Positions 36,517 to 45,592 of a DNA stretch of 64,000 nucleotides are shown one piece after another. The notes under the pieces are model-generated. The model was not told the DNA's origin. It ran no database searches and was given only the letters and a program-made list of their open reading frames with translations. A program made the translations under genes and the position numbers. Source of the DNA: Sphingobium sp. AP50 (lineage in GTDB: Bacteria > Pseudomonadota > Alphaproteobacteria > Sphingomonadales > Sphingomonadaceae). Position 1 is the stretch's first letter. Each line of letters opens with the position of its first letter. The stretch lies in NCBI RefSeq assembly GCF_900109095.1, contig NZ_FNYZ01000010.1, positions 1-64,000 on the forward strand, written 5' to 3'.

Positions 36517-36735
36517 ATGACCAAGACTTTCCCTAAGGGAATGCGGGTCAGGTGGAATTGGGGGCAGGGCGTCGGCCGTGGACGGATAAGCGAGCGTTTT
36601 GACCGCCATGTCGAACGCACGATCGCGGGCGCGCTGGTCCGCCGCAACGGAACGCCCGCCGACCCCGCCTATCTGATCCATGTCGACAGCGGCGGCGAAG
36701 TCCTCAAGCTGCGTTCCGAACTGAGCGTTGCCTAG
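36517..36735 (+). CDS. DUF2945 / HVA1-type TUDOR domain protein
   Basis: A 72-residue single-domain protein: FPKGMRVRWNWGQGVGRGRI, then a variable loop and AYLIHVDSGGEVLKLRSELS match DUF2945 (the hypervirulence-associated TUDOR domain). The fold is a small beta-barrel of unknown ligand. AGGAGA lies about 9 nt before ATG 36517; a longer frame from 36445 overlaps the divergent glycosyltransferase promoter. It is basic and cytoplasmic. Confidence 0.85.
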   Translation: MTKTFPKGMRVRWNWGQGVGRGRISERFDRHVERTIAGALVRRNGTPADPAYLIHVDSGGEVLKLRSELSVA

Positions 36736-36826
36736 GTGTGGGAAGTTCCGGATGGCGCAAAGCGACCAAAAATTGACGATGATAGACGAGATGGCTGCGC
36801 CTAAAAGCCGACATTCCAATAGGGTT

Positions 36827-37366
36827 TTAATGGTCGCCTTCCACCGTGTATCTTGCTGCTGCTGAATGGGCGACCTCATATCCATTCTCGGTCCTGACTA
36901 AGTCGCGATGTAGAGGGATTGCGCCGGTGGGCATGATTGGCAGAGCAAGTGTTGCAGGCCAGCGAGCGAATATCTCTTTTACTGCTTTGTCTCGAAATCT
37001 CTTGGCCAACAGAGGGTCTTCGCCCTTTGAGAACATGATCCACACCTGTCCAAGGTGGTCGGCCTGATCCATGATGACTGCTTCGGAGTGTTCATCGCCA
37101 GCCCCGCGCCAGACGGCAGCGTGGACCGTCATCTTCGCCTCCGGGATAGCTTCGGCCGTTTGACGAAGTTCTTCGTCGGTCGCTGCATCGACATGAAGTC
37201 CATCGGATTTGGCCAATCGATCCAATAACCTGATCAACTCATCACGCTCGCCTTTCGCAGGAAGTGGAATTTCGTAAGCTGCGACGGTTCTGATGCTATC
37301 TGGTTGGGGGGCTACCCCACAGCTTACGCAGACCATCAGAATTGCAAGTGTTGCCATGAAACGCAT
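36827..37366 (-). CDS. Putative lipoprotein of unknown function
   Basis: A 179-residue protein with a lipoprotein signal (MRFMATLAILMVCVSCG, lipobox VSCG). The mature part is mixed alpha/beta, with a charged helix (GERDELIRLLDRLAKSD) and ending in TENGYEVAHSAAARYTVEGD. The family is not recognised. GC content is clearly below the neighbours, suggesting acquisition. ATG 37366 lacks a good ribosome site and overlaps nothing. It sits alone between DUF2945 and MOSC genes. Confidence 0.65.
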   Translation of the reverse strand: MRFMATLAILMVCVSCGVAPQPDSIRTVAAYEIPLPAKGERDELIRLLDRLAKSDGLHVDAATDEELRQTAEAIPEAKMTVHAAVWRGAGDEHSEAVIMDQADHLGQVWIMFSKGEDPLLAKRFRDKAVKEIFARWPATLALPIMPTGAIPLHRDLVRTENGYEVAHSAAARYTVEGDH

Positions 37367-37556
37367 GGGCAAAAGTTATCGCTTGATCGTGCTACGTCAA
37401 TGGCAGCTCTACGCAATTGTCCGCCCGAAACCTGACCGTCAGCTACCCACCCAAATCCGCCATCCAACCACGCTCGAACATGCCCACTCCGCCCGGCAAT
37501 CCACTCCCGCGCGATCGGCCATCGCCCCATGCCTGCACCCATGGCATAAGCGCGCG

Positions 37557-38210
37557 ATGACCACGCCCCATATGATCATCGACGCCCTCCTGATCGGCAA
37601 GCCCGTGCCCTTTCGCGGCGAAGATTATAGCGCCATCGCCAAGCAGCCGACGCGCGATCCCGTGCGGATCGGCTGGGCGGGGTTCGAAGGCGATCAGGTT
37701 GCCGACACCGTCCATCATGGCGGCTGGGACAAGGCGATCCATCTCTATCCGCAGGATCATTATGGCTGGTGGCGCGATCGCAAGCCCGGTCAGCCGCTGC
37801 TCGAAGCTCCCGGCGCTTTTGGCGAGAATATCGCGTCGCGCGGCATGACGGAGGCGGATATTTGTCTGGGCGATCGCTTCTCGCTGGGCAGCGCGGTCGT
37901 GGAGGTCAGCCATGGCCGCCAGCCCTGCTGGAAGCTCGACCACCGTTTCGCCGCGCGTGACGTGATGGCGACCATCGTCAAGACCGCCCGCAGCGGCCTC
38001 TATTTCCGCGTCATTCGCGAAGGGGAGGCGCAGGCCGGCACCCGCATGGACCTGCTCGACCGGCCGCTCGCCGACTGGCCCATCGCCCGCGTCTTTCACC
38101 TGCTGATCGGTGGCGGCCACAAGGCCGACCCCGCCGCCGTCCGCACGCTGGCCGACATGCCGGTACTGGCGGAAGCCTGGCGAGACAGGGCGCGGAAACT
38201 GGCGGGGTAG
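37557..38210 (+). CDS. MOSC domain protein (YiiM-like)
   Basis: A 217-residue MOSC protein. DQVADTVHHGGWDKAIHLYP contains the HGG element. ENIASRGMTEADICLGDRFS and VSHGRQPCWKLDHRF carry the conserved Cys that, in this family, ligates the molybdenum cofactor. YiiM-like members reduce N-hydroxylated compounds and give resistance to 6-hydroxylaminopurine. ATG 37557 is chosen; upstream sequence in the frame does not look coding. The C-terminal 3-alpha domain is present. Confidence 0.88.
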   Translation: MTTPHMIIDALLIGKPVPFRGEDYSAIAKQPTRDPVRIGWAGFEGDQVADTVHHGGWDKAIHLYPQDHYGWWRDRKPGQPLLEAPGAFGENIASRGMTEADICLGDRFSLGSAVVEVSHGRQPCWKLDHRFAARDVMATIVKTARSGLYFRVIREGEAQAGTRMDLLDRPLADWPIARVFHLLIGGGHKADPAAVRTLADMPVLAEAWRDRARKLAG

Positions 38211-38256
38211 GGGGCTGAAAAGCTGAGCGGTGAATGGCGGCGCAGCCTGATCCTGC

Positions 38257-38280
38257 CCTCTCCCGCCTTCGCGGGAGAGG
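38257..38280. repeat. Short perfect hairpin repeat
   Basis: CCTCTCCCGC / GCGGGAGAGG around CTTC, 10-bp arms. It lies within about 250 nt of non-coding sequence (38211-38459) between the MOSC gene and the convergent small exported protein; the rest of that gap, apart from the terminator at 38402, shows nothing recognisable. Confidence 0.6.
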
Positions 38281-38401
38281 CTATGAAGACTTGGCAGCTT
38301 GCTGCCTAGTCGTAGTCGGTGAGGGTCTTCTTTCTTGTTCGCGCGGAGAAACGAGGCTCAATAGGCCGCCATCCCGCGTCTGCTCGTTGCACAGTGTATT
38401 A

Positions 38402-38443
38402 CAAAAAAAAGGCAGCCGATCAGGATCAGGCCGCCCCCTTTTT
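38402..38443 (-). terminator. Intrinsic terminator of the 56-residue exported protein gene
   Basis: Read on the minus strand, GGCGGCCTGATC and GATCGGCTGCC form an imperfect stem followed by eight T. It is 17 nt beyond the stop of the gene at 38460. Confidence 0.75.
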
Positions 38444-38459
38444 CATGATCCCGTCACGC

Positions 38460-38630
38460 TCACGGATCTTCGGTAAACAGGCACACCAGCGACTGGATAC
38501 CGGTCTGGAACAGGAACGGCACATCGTTGCAGATATGCGATCCATAGCTATTGCGTTTGATCAGAGCCGATGCCGGCGATGCCGTTACCAGCACAGCCAT
38601 CACGGCCGCGGCGCTCAGATATTTTTTCAT
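38460..38630 (-). CDS. Small exported protein with two cysteines
   Basis: A 56-residue protein with a signal peptide (MKKYLSAAAVMAVLVTASPA, cleavage probably after ASA) and a mature part of about 33 residues, LIKRNSYGSHICNDVPFLFQ onwards, with Cys in HICND and SLVCLF that could form a disulphide. AGGAG lies about 6 nt before ATG 38630, and a terminator follows, making a compact monocistronic unit. No family is recognised. Confidence 0.72.
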   Translation of the reverse strand: MKKYLSAAAVMAVLVTASPASALIKRNSYGSHICNDVPFLFQTGIQSLVCLFTEDP

Positions 38631-38919
38631 AGCCACTCCTCTGCTTGCATCAGGCAAGTGCCTGACAAATAAGCCCCCCGGACTGGATCCATGTCCCTTG
38701 GCTAGGGGAGGGTCGGGCGATGTCAAACCGATCGGCCGACCATGTTGCCAAATAGCTGCCAATTCTGTCCTATTTACGACCAGTCGTTTAGGAAGAACGG
38801 AAAATATGACCCACATGCCCTTGGCAGGATTGGAAATTTAATATCCAATTCATGACAGATTATGTCAGAATCCGCGGGAAATATGCGAAGTTAAGCGGAG
38901 GAATTCCAACAAGTGCCGT
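38631..38919. other. Intergenic region, no gene seen
   Basis: About 290 nt of relatively AT-rich sequence containing the promoter of the 38630 gene. One 11-codon frame at 38808 is too short to support. No repeat or RNA structure was recognised. Confidence 0.5.
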
Positions 38920-39327
38920 TTAGGGGAGGGGGGCTTCGACCCGGTCGCCATGGCTTTTGGGGGTGGAGGTGACGAGGATGTCTACCGGGGCATTGCTCTG
39001 GTTCTGCGCCTGATGCGGCACGCCGGGCGCAATCTCTATCCCCTGTCCGGCACTCAGCCTGTGGGTGACGCCATCGGCCTCCATCGTCAGTTCGCCCGCA
39101 AGCACATAGAAAAATTGCCGGGCCTTCTCATGATAATGCCGCGCCTCGGCGGCACTTGGCTGGATACGCTCCTGGATCACCGAAAGATCGTCCCGCTTCA
39201 CCAGATGCCAGCCGTCATTCACCCCACCCCAGACATAATGTTCCGCCCCCTCGCGCTGGACGACGACGGGGGCAGGGGCAGGCTGGGCAGCAGCGGCGAG
39301 GATCAGGAGCAGGGCGTTCATGCCCAT
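38920..39327 (-). CDS. Exported cupin-domain protein
   Basis: A 135-residue protein with a short signal peptide (MGMNALLLILAAAAQPAPAP) and one cupin barrel. The two cupin motifs are ARHYHEKARQFFYVLAGELT (His-His-Glu type metal ligands) and PGVPHQAQNQSNAPVDILV. The role of periplasmic single cupins is unknown. ATG 39327 or 39321 are both possible; neither has a strong ribosome site. It is divergent from the RNase R gene about 70 nt away. Confidence 0.82.
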   Translation of the reverse strand: MGMNALLLILAAAAQPAPAPVVVQREGAEHYVWGGVNDGWHLVKRDDLSVIQERIQPSAAEARHYHEKARQFFYVLAGELTMEADGVTHRLSAGQGIEIAPGVPHQAQNQSNAPVDILVTSTPKSHGDRVEAPLP

Positions 39328-39397
39328 GGAGACGATCCGGCGCGTCCACCCCGCCATGCCGCTGGCGTCCGGGGCGGCGCGTCCCTATAGCTGGTCC

Positions 39398-41734
39398 ATG
39401 GCATCGACCCAGAAGCATAACAAACCCGCTAAAGTCCGCCCCGCCGGCTTCCCCACCCGCGATCAAGTGATGGAATTCATCACCGAGTCCGATACGCCCG
39501 CCGGCAAGCGAGAAATCGCCAAGGCGTTCGGCCTCAAGGGGCAGGAAAAGATCGCGCTCAAGGCGCTGCTGAAGGACATGGCGGACGAAGGGCTGATCGA
39601 TCTCGGCCCGGCCCGCGCCTTCCACAAGATGGGCGGCGTGCCCAAGGTTACGGTGCTGCGCATCGTCGATGTCGACGACACGACCCTGATCGCCACGCCC
39701 GAACGGTGGGAAGCCGAAGGCCAGCCTGCGCCGCGCCTGCGCGTGGTGGAGCGCGGCAAGCGCGGCGGGCTCACCATAGGCGATCGCATCCTCGCCCGCA
39801 CGGAGGAGGCCGGTCGCGGCTGGGTAGCGCATCCGATGAAGAAACTTGCCAAGGCCAGCGAGGAATTGCTGGGCGTGGTCGAGCAGATGGCCGATGGCAA
39901 GCTGTGGCTGCGCCCGGTCGACAAGCGCATCCGCAAGGATACGCTGATCAGCGACGTCGGCACCGCCAAGCCCGGTGATCTGGTGCTGGCCGAACCCCAT
40001 GGCCGCCCGCCGCGCATTTCCGCGCGCGTCACCGATATCCTCGGCGATCCCTTCGCTCCGCGCAGCTTCAGCCTGATCGCGATCCACAAACATGGCATCC
40101 CCCATGTCTTCCCCGATCGCGCCGAGGATGAAGCGGTCGCCGCATCCGCTTTGCCGCTGCATGAGGACAAGCGCGAGGATCTGCGCCACCTCCCGATCGT
40201 CGCCATCGACCCCGTCGACGCGCGCGACCATGACGACGCGGTCTGGGCCACGCCGGACGAGGATGAGGGAAATGTCGGCGGTTACAAGGCGATCGTCGCC
40301 ATCGCCGATGTCAGCTACTATGTCCGTCCCGGCAGTGCGCTGGACAAGGAAGCCCGCAAGCGCGGCAACAGCGTCTATTTCCCCGATCAGGTCGTGCCGA
40401 TGCTGCCGCACGAACTCTCGTCCGACATGTGCTCACTGCGCGCCGGGCAGGACCGGGCGGCGATGGCCTGTCACCTCACCATCAATGCGAATGGTAAGGT
40501 CACGGCCTGGCGCTTCACCCGCGCGATAATCCGCGTCACGGCGGTGCTGGCCTATGAGGATGCGCAGGCGGCGATGGACGGCACAGCGCCTGAAGGCGCG
40601 CCTACGGCCTCTCGCAAGCAGGCGGAAGACCTGCTCGAAGCCGCCCTCAAGCCCCTCTGGGCCTGCTGGGCGCTGCTGCGCAAGGCGCGGGAGGCGCGCG
40701 ATCCGCTGGCGCTCGATCTGCCCGAACGCCGCGTGGTGCTGGACGAATATGGCAAGATCGTCAGCGTCGCCGTGCGCGAACGGCTCGACGCGCATATGCT
40801 GATCGAGGATTATATGATCGCGGCCAATGTCGCGGCGGCCAAGGCGTTGGAGGCGAAGAAGGCGCCGGTCATGTACCGCGTCCATGAAACCCCCGGCCGC
40901 GACAAGCTGGTCGCGCTCAAGGAATATCTCGCCACCTTCGACATCGACTTCGCGCTGGGGCAGGTGATCCGCCCCGCGACCTTCAACGCCCTGATCCGCA
41001 AGGTCGGGGAGTCGGAGGAGAAGGAGCAGATCATGACCCAGATCCTGCGCAGCCAGACCCAGGCCTATTATGCGCCGCAGAATATGGGCCATTTTGGTCT
41101 CGCGCTGGGCAGCTACGCCCATTTCACCTCGCCCATTCGCCGCTATGCCGACCTTCTGGTCCACCGCGCGCTGGTCGGTGCCTATGGGCTGGAACTGCCC
41201 GCGCCAAAGGACAAGGCTGTCCCGGACCGCTCGTCGCTCAGCCAGGATGATTATGAGAATATGGGGTTGGTCGGCGAGATGATCTCCGGCCATGAACGCC
41301 GCGCGATGGAGGCGGAGCGGGAGACGATCGACCGCTATGTCGCTGCCTTCCTGTCCGCCCATGTCGGCGAAGTGGTGAAGGCGCGCATCACCGGCGTCCA
41401 GAATTTCGGCTTCTTCGCGACGGTCGACGGGCTGGGCGGCGACGGGCTGGTGCCTGTGTCGACCATGGGCGCCGAACATTTCTTCTATGACGAAGCGGGC
41501 AAGGCGTTGCAGGGCGTGGACAGCGGCGATCGCTACACGGTGGGCCAGCGACTGGAGTTAAGGTTGGCGGAGGCGGACCCGATCAACGGCTCGTTACGCT
41601 TCGAACTACCCGACAATCCCGCCCCGCGCGGTGGCCCGATGAAGCGCGACCGCACCCGTCCGGGTGTCGTCCATCGCGGCCGCCCCAAGAATATCCGCCA
41701 TATCGGGGCGAAGCGGGGGAAGCATAAGCGCTGA
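39398..41734 (+). CDS. rnr: Ribonuclease R
   Basis: A 778-residue processive 3'-5' exoribonuclease of the RNB family that degrades structured RNA. An N-terminal winged-helix (PTRDQVMEFITESDTPAGKR) and cold-shock-type domains come first. The RNB catalytic core follows, with the metal-binding aspartates in DPVDARDHDDAVW (about residue 270). HFTSPIRRYADLLVHRAL is the RNB signature. A C-terminal S1 domain (ITGVQNFGFFATVDGLGGDG) and a basic tail rich in Arg/Lys complete it. ATG 39398 starts the family N-terminus. A strong palindrome follows the gene. Confidence 0.95.
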   Translation: MASTQKHNKPAKVRPAGFPTRDQVMEFITESDTPAGKREIAKAFGLKGQEKIALKALLKDMADEGLIDLGPARAFHKMGGVPKVTVLRIVDVDDTTLIATPERWEAEGQPAPRLRVVERGKRGGLTIGDRILARTEEAGRGWVAHPMKKLAKASEELLGVVEQMADGKLWLRPVDKRIRKDTLISDVGTAKPGDLVLAEPHGRPPRISARVTDILGDPFAPRSFSLIAIHKHGIPHVFPDRAEDEAVAASALPLHEDKREDLRHLPIVAIDPVDARDHDDAVWATPDEDEGNVGGYKAIVAIADVSYYVRPGSALDKEARKRGNSVYFPDQVVPMLPHELSSDMCSLRAGQDRAAMACHLTINANGKVTAWRFTRAIIRVTAVLAYEDAQAAMDGTAPEGAPTASRKQAEDLLEAALKPLWACWALLRKAREARDPLALDLPERRVVLDEYGKIVSVAVRERLDAHMLIEDYMIAANVAAAKALEAKKAPVMYRVHETPGRDKLVALKEYLATFDIDFALGQVIRPATFNALIRKVGESEEKEQIMTQILRSQTQAYYAPQNMGHFGLALGSYAHFTSPIRRYADLLVHRALVGAYGLELPAPKDKAVPDRSSLSQDDYENMGLVGEMISGHERRAMEAERETIDRYVAAFLSAHVGEVVKARITGVQNFGFFATVDGLGGDGLVPVSTMGAEHFFYDEAGKALQGVDSGDRYTVGQRLELRLAEADPINGSLRFELPDNPAPRGGPMKRDRTRPGVVHRGRPKNIRHIGAKRGKHKR

Positions 41735-41740
41735 ACTCGT

Positions 41741-41803
41741 CATTGCGAGCGGAGCGAAGCAATCCATGTTGTGCCGATGGATTGCTTCGCTCCGCTCGCA
41801 ATG
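41741..41803. repeat. Perfect 26-bp inverted repeat between rnr and usp genes
   Basis: The left arm at 41741-41766 (beginning CATTGCGAGCGGAGCG) and the right arm at 41778-41803 are perfect complements around an 11-nt loop. It separates two convergent genes. It resembles dispersed palindromes of sphingomonads and could serve as a bidirectional terminator even without a T-tract. Confidence 0.85.
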
Positions 41804-41810
41804 AGGGAAA

Positions 41811-42266
41811 TCAACTCAACCTATCGATCGCGTCACTATCCAGCCCGCCCGGAATGATCATCACCGGGCATTGCAGCTTGCCTGCGTCGGCACCGGCGAA
41901 ATGCGTCACCAGCTTGCCCGGATTGCCGCTGGCCGCCGCGCCCAGCACCAAGGCTGCGACATCGTCCATTTCCTCCAGCGTCTTGCGCACCACCGTCACC
42001 GCTTCGCCCTGACGCACGGTGATGCTGGGGCGGATACCGGATTCGTCGGTCAGCGTGCCCGCCGCGCTCGTCACCAGCGCTTCGGCCCGTTGCAGCGCTT
42101 CATCCTCCATCGTCGCCTGTACGCCGCCCCATTGCACGAACTCGGCCGGCGGGATCAGCGCCAGGATGCGCACGGCGCCGCCCGTCTTGGCGGCGCGGCG
42201 CGCAGCGAAGCGCAGCGCGGTTTCAGCTTCGGGCGATTCGTCGACAACGACCAGATATGTCCGCAC
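41811..42266 (-). CDS. Universal stress protein (UspA family)
   Basis: A 151-residue UspA-fold protein: MRTYLVVVDESPEAETALRF at the start (conserved Asp of the nucleotide pocket). VLGAAASGNPGKLVTHFAGA near the end is a variant of the G-x2-G-x9-G(S/T) ATP-binding loop, followed by CPVMIIPGG. The ligand and role are unknown; such proteins are usually induced by stress. It diverges from the pyruvate dehydrogenase E2 gene. Confidence 0.88.
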   Translation of the reverse strand: MRTYLVVVDESPEAETALRFAARRAAKTGGAVRILALIPPAEFVQWGGVQATMEDEALQRAEALVTSAAGTLTDESGIRPSITVRQGEAVTVVRKTLEEMDDVAALVLGAAASGNPGKLVTHFAGADAGKLQCPVMIIPGGLDSDAIDRLS

Positions 42267-42449
42267 TTCTTATCGTCCCAGCATAATATTTATGGTGCGA
42301 TGTTTCTCTTTAACATCTCAACGAACCATAGCGGTAAAATGAAAGCCATAAAAGAGGGTCTGTTCCAGCGTCACTTGACCAAAGCGGCGAATGGGTGAAA
42401 ACGGGGACATAATGACCAAAGCCGTAAAGCCAAGAAGAGGCCCGAAAGC

Positions 42450-43757
42450 ATGAGTAAGAAAATCCAGATGCCCGCTTTGTCCCCCACCATGGAGGAAGGC
42501 ACGCTGGCCAAGTGGCTGGTCAAGGAGGGCGACACGGTGTCGTCGGGCGACCTGCTGGCGGAAATCGAAACCGACAAGGCAACGATGGAATTCGAAGCCG
42601 TCGATGAAGGCGTGATCGCCAAGATTCTGGTTTCTGAAGGGTCCGAGGGCGTGAAAGTCGGCACCGTGATCGCGATCATCGCCGAAGAAGGTGAAGATGT
42701 TGCTACGGCTGCCGCTGGTGGTGGTGCAGCACCTGCGCCGAAGGCCGATCCGGTCCCCGAAAAGGCGGAAGCCGCTGCTCCCGCAGCCAAGGCCGACGCC
42801 GTCCCCGCCAAGGCTTCTGCCGCTCCCGCCGTCTCCTCGGGCGATCGCGTGAAGGCCAGCCCGCTGGCTCGCCGCCTGGCAGAGGTCAAGGGCATCGATC
42901 TGGCGACCATCGCCGGCTCCGGCACCAATGGCCGCATCGTGAAGGCGGATATTGACGGCGCCCAGCCGGGCGCTGCTGCGCCTGTCGCCGCTCCGACGGC
43001 CGCCGCTCCCGCTGTTCCGGCCGCTGCAACGCCCGCACCGGTCGCTGCCGCTGCGCAGGACTTCGGTATCCCGCACGAGGTCGTCAAGCTGAGCGGCATG
43101 CGCAAGACGATCGCGCGCCGCCTGACCGAATCCAAGCAGCAGGTGCCGCACATCTACCTGACGGTCGACATTCAGCTCGACAAGCTGCTCAAGCTGCGTG
43201 GCGAACTCAATGCCGGCCTCGAAAGCCGCAAGGTCAAGCTGTCGGTCAACGACCTGCTGATCAAGGCGCTGGGCGTCGCGCTGGAGCAGGTGCCCGAGTG
43301 TAACGTGCAGTTCGCTGGCGACCAGATGCTGCAATTCAAGCGCGCCGACATCAGCGTCGCCGTGTCGATCCCCGGTGGCCTGATCACGCCGATCGTCACC
43401 GACGCCGCGGGCAAGGGCATTGCCTCCATCTCGACCGCGATGAAGGACCTGGCCACCCGCGCCAAGGACGGCAAGCTCAAGCCCGAGGAATATCAGGGCG
43501 GCACTGCATCGCTTTCCAACATGGGCATGTTCGGCATCAAGCAGTTCGAAGCCGTCATCAACCCGCCCCAGGCCATGATCATGGCGATCGGCGCGGGCGA
43601 GAAGCGCCCGTACATTGTCGATGATGCGGTCCAGATCGCGACCGTCATGTCGGCGACCGGCAGCTTCGATCACCGTGCCATCGACGGCGCCGATGGCGCC
43701 CGCCTGATGCAGGCGTTCAAGCAGCTGATCGAAAACCCGATCGGCCTGCTCGCCTGA
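42450..43757 (+). CDS. pdhC: Pyruvate dehydrogenase E2, dihydrolipoamide acetyltransferase
   Basis: A 435-residue E2 core subunit that transfers acetyl from lipoyl to CoA. It has one lipoyl domain (1-80) with the modified lysine K43 in [12 protein letters not shown]. An Ala/Pro-rich linker follows, then a peripheral-subunit-binding domain ([20 protein letters not shown]) and the catalytic domain ending in [16 protein letters not shown], with the active-site His and Asp. One lipoyl domain is usual in alphaproteobacteria. The stop overlaps the thioesterase ATG by one base. The E1 genes are not in the window. Confidence 0.95.
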   Translation: MSKKIQMPALSPTMEEGTLAKWLVKEGDTVSSGDLLAEIETDKATMEFEAVDEGVIAKILVSEGSEGVKVGTVIAIIAEEGEDVATAAAGGGAAPAPKADPVPEKAEAAAPAAKADAVPAKASAAPAVSSGDRVKASPLARRLAEVKGIDLATIAGSGTNGRIVKADIDGAQPGAAAPVAAPTAAAPAVPAAATPAPVAAAAQDFGIPHEVVKLSGMRKTIARRLTESKQQVPHIYLTVDIQLDKLLKLRGELNAGLESRKVKLSVNDLLIKALGVALEQVPECNVQFAGDQMLQFKRADISVAVSIPGGLITPIVTDAAGKGIASISTAMKDLATRAKDGKLKPEEYQGGTASLSNMGMFGIKQFEAVINPPQAMIMAIGAGEKRPYIVDDAVQIATVMSATGSFDHRAIDGADGARLMQAFKQLIENPIGLLA

Positions 43758-44173
43758 TGGCCTATGTCGACGAAACCCCGCCGGATATCAGTCCGGCGGT
43801 GCGGGTCATCGCCATGCCGACCGACACCAATCCCTATGGGGATATTTTCGGCGGCTGGCTGATGAGCGTGATGGATTCGGCGGCGGGTTCCGTCGCCGCC
43901 CGGCACAGCCATGGCCGCGCCGTGACCATCGCGGTGGAGGGCATGACCTTCCTCCGTCCGGTCGTGGTCGGCGATGAAGTGTCGGTGTTCGCGACGCTCA
44001 AGTCCGTGGGCCGCACGTCGATGAAAATCTATGTCGAGGCATGGCGCCGCGCGCGTCATGACGACCGATCCTATCGCGTCACCCACGCGACCTTCAGCTT
44101 CGTGGCGATCGGTGAAGATCGCCAGCCCCGTTCCGTTCCGCCCCTGCCGACCGAAACCGGCGCGGCGAAGTAA
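43757..44173 (+). CDS. Acyl-CoA thioesterase (YciA/BFIT hotdog family)
   Basis: A 138-residue hotdog protein: MPTDTNPYGDIFGGWLMSVM (active-site Asp in the N-P-x-G-D-I-F-G-G-W motif), AVEGMTFLRPVVVGDEVSVF and SFVAIGEDRQPRSVPPLP are characteristic of YciA-like acyl-CoA thioesterases. It lies between the E2 and E3 genes of pyruvate dehydrogenase, overlapping E2 by one base and 17 nt before E3. Hydrolysis of acetyl-CoA or a related acyl-CoA is plausible from context but inferred. Confidence 0.88.
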   Translation: MAYVDETPPDISPAVRVIAMPTDTNPYGDIFGGWLMSVMDSAAGSVAARHSHGRAVTIAVEGMTFLRPVVVGDEVSVFATLKSVGRTSMKIYVEAWRRARHDDRSYRVTHATFSFVAIGEDRQPRSVPPLPTETGAAK

Positions 44174-44190
44174 GACTAGAGAGACTGACC

Positions 44191-45585
44191 ATGGCTGAGA
44201 ATTACGACGTCATCGTTCTGGGCTCCGGCCCCGGCGGCTATGTGGCCGCCATCCGTTCGGCTCAACTGGGTCTGAAGACCGCGATCGTGGAGCGCGAAAA
44301 TCTGGGCGGCATCTGCCTCAACTGGGGCTGCATCCCGACCAAGGCGCTGCTGCGTTCGGCGGAAATCTTCCATTATATGCAGCACGCCGGCGATTATGGT
44401 CTGGCGGCTGAAAAGATCAGCGCCGACATCGCCGCCGTCGTGAAGCGCTCGCGCGGCGTCGCCAAGCAGCTTAATCAGGGCGTCACGCACCTGATGAAGA
44501 AGAACAAGATCACCGTCCATATGGGCGACGGCAAGCTGGTCGCGAAAGGCAAGCTGACCGTCACCAAGGACGGCAAGACCGAAGAACTGACGGCGAAGAA
44601 CATCATCGTCGCGACCGGCGCCCGCGCCCGCGACCTGCCCTTCGCCAAGGCGGACGGCAAGCGCGTGTGGACCTACCGCCACGCCATGACCCCGCCGGAA
44701 ATGCCCAGCAAGCTGCTGGTCATCGGTTCGGGTGCGATCGGCATCGAATTTGCCAGCTTCTATAATGACATGGGCGCCGACGTCACCGTGGTCGAGATGA
44801 TGGACCGCGTCGTTCCCGTTGAGGACAAAGACGTTTCCGCCTTCCTCGAAAAGGCGCTCAAGAAGCAGGGCATGACCATCCTGACCGGCGCTGGCGTCGA
44901 CAAGCTGGAGGTCGGCGCGAACGGCGTGAAGGCCGCGATCAAGGACAATGACGGCAAGATCGTCAATGGCGAGTATAGCCATGTCATTGTTGCGATCGGC
45001 ATCGTGCCGAATACCGAGAATATCGGTCTGGAAGAACTGGGCATCAAGACGGAGCGGGGCCATATCGTCACCGACCCGATGTGCAAGACCAGCGTGGATG
45101 GCATCTGGGCGATCGGCGACGTGACCGCGCCGCCATGGCTGGCGCACAAGGCGAGCCATGAAGGCGTGATCGCCGCCGAGGCGATTGCCGGCAAGCATCC
45201 GCACGCTATGGACGTTCGCAACATTCCGGGCTGTACCTATTGCCATCCGCAGATCGCCAGCGTCGGCCTGACCGAAGCCAAGGCGAAGGAAGCGGGCTAT
45301 GAGGTGAAGGTCGGCATGTTCCCCTTCATCGGCAATGGCAAGGCGATCGCCTTGGGCGAGGCGGAAGGCTTCACCAAGACGGTGTTCGACGCCAAGACCG
45401 GCGAATTGCTGGGTGCCCATATGGTCGGCGCGGAAGTCACGGAAATGATCCAGGGCTACACCATCGGCAAGACGCTGGAGACGACCGAAGCCGAACTGAT
45501 GCACACTGTCTTCCCGCATCCGACCATCTCGGAGTCGATGCATGAAAGCGTGCTCGCGGCCTATGGGCGTGCGATCCATATCTGA
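44191..45585 (+). CDS. lpdA: Dihydrolipoyl dehydrogenase (E3)
   Basis: A 464-residue FAD-dependent disulphide oxidoreductase that reoxidises the lipoyl group of E2. It has the FAD site VLGSGPGGYVAAIRSAQLG, the redox cysteines in GGICLNWGCIPTKALL (about 40-45), the NAD site GSGAIGIEFASFYNDMGAD, and the C-terminal catalytic His-Glu in HTVFPHPTISESMHES. It ends the pdhC-thioesterase-lpdA run. It could also serve other 2-oxoacid dehydrogenases. Confidence 0.96.
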   Translation: MAENYDVIVLGSGPGGYVAAIRSAQLGLKTAIVERENLGGICLNWGCIPTKALLRSAEIFHYMQHAGDYGLAAEKISADIAAVVKRSRGVAKQLNQGVTHLMKKNKITVHMGDGKLVAKGKLTVTKDGKTEELTAKNIIVATGARARDLPFAKADGKRVWTYRHAMTPPEMPSKLLVIGSGAIGIEFASFYNDMGADVTVVEMMDRVVPVEDKDVSAFLEKALKKQGMTILTGAGVDKLEVGANGVKAAIKDNDGKIVNGEYSHVIVAIGIVPNTENIGLEELGIKTERGHIVTDPMCKTSVDGIWAIGDVTAPPWLAHKASHEGVIAAEAIAGKHPHAMDVRNIPGCTYCHPQIASVGLTEAKAKEAGYEVKVGMFPFIGNGKAIALGEAEGFTKTVFDAKTGELLGAHMVGAEVTEMIQGYTIGKTLETTEAELMHTVFPHPTISESMHESVLAAYGRAIHI

Positions 45586-45592
45586 TCGGCGC

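Noticed and set aside
38808..38843. An 11-codon frame MTHMPLAGLEI in the 38.6-38.9 kb gap
   Set aside because: Too short and without a convincing ribosome site or coupling to a neighbour.
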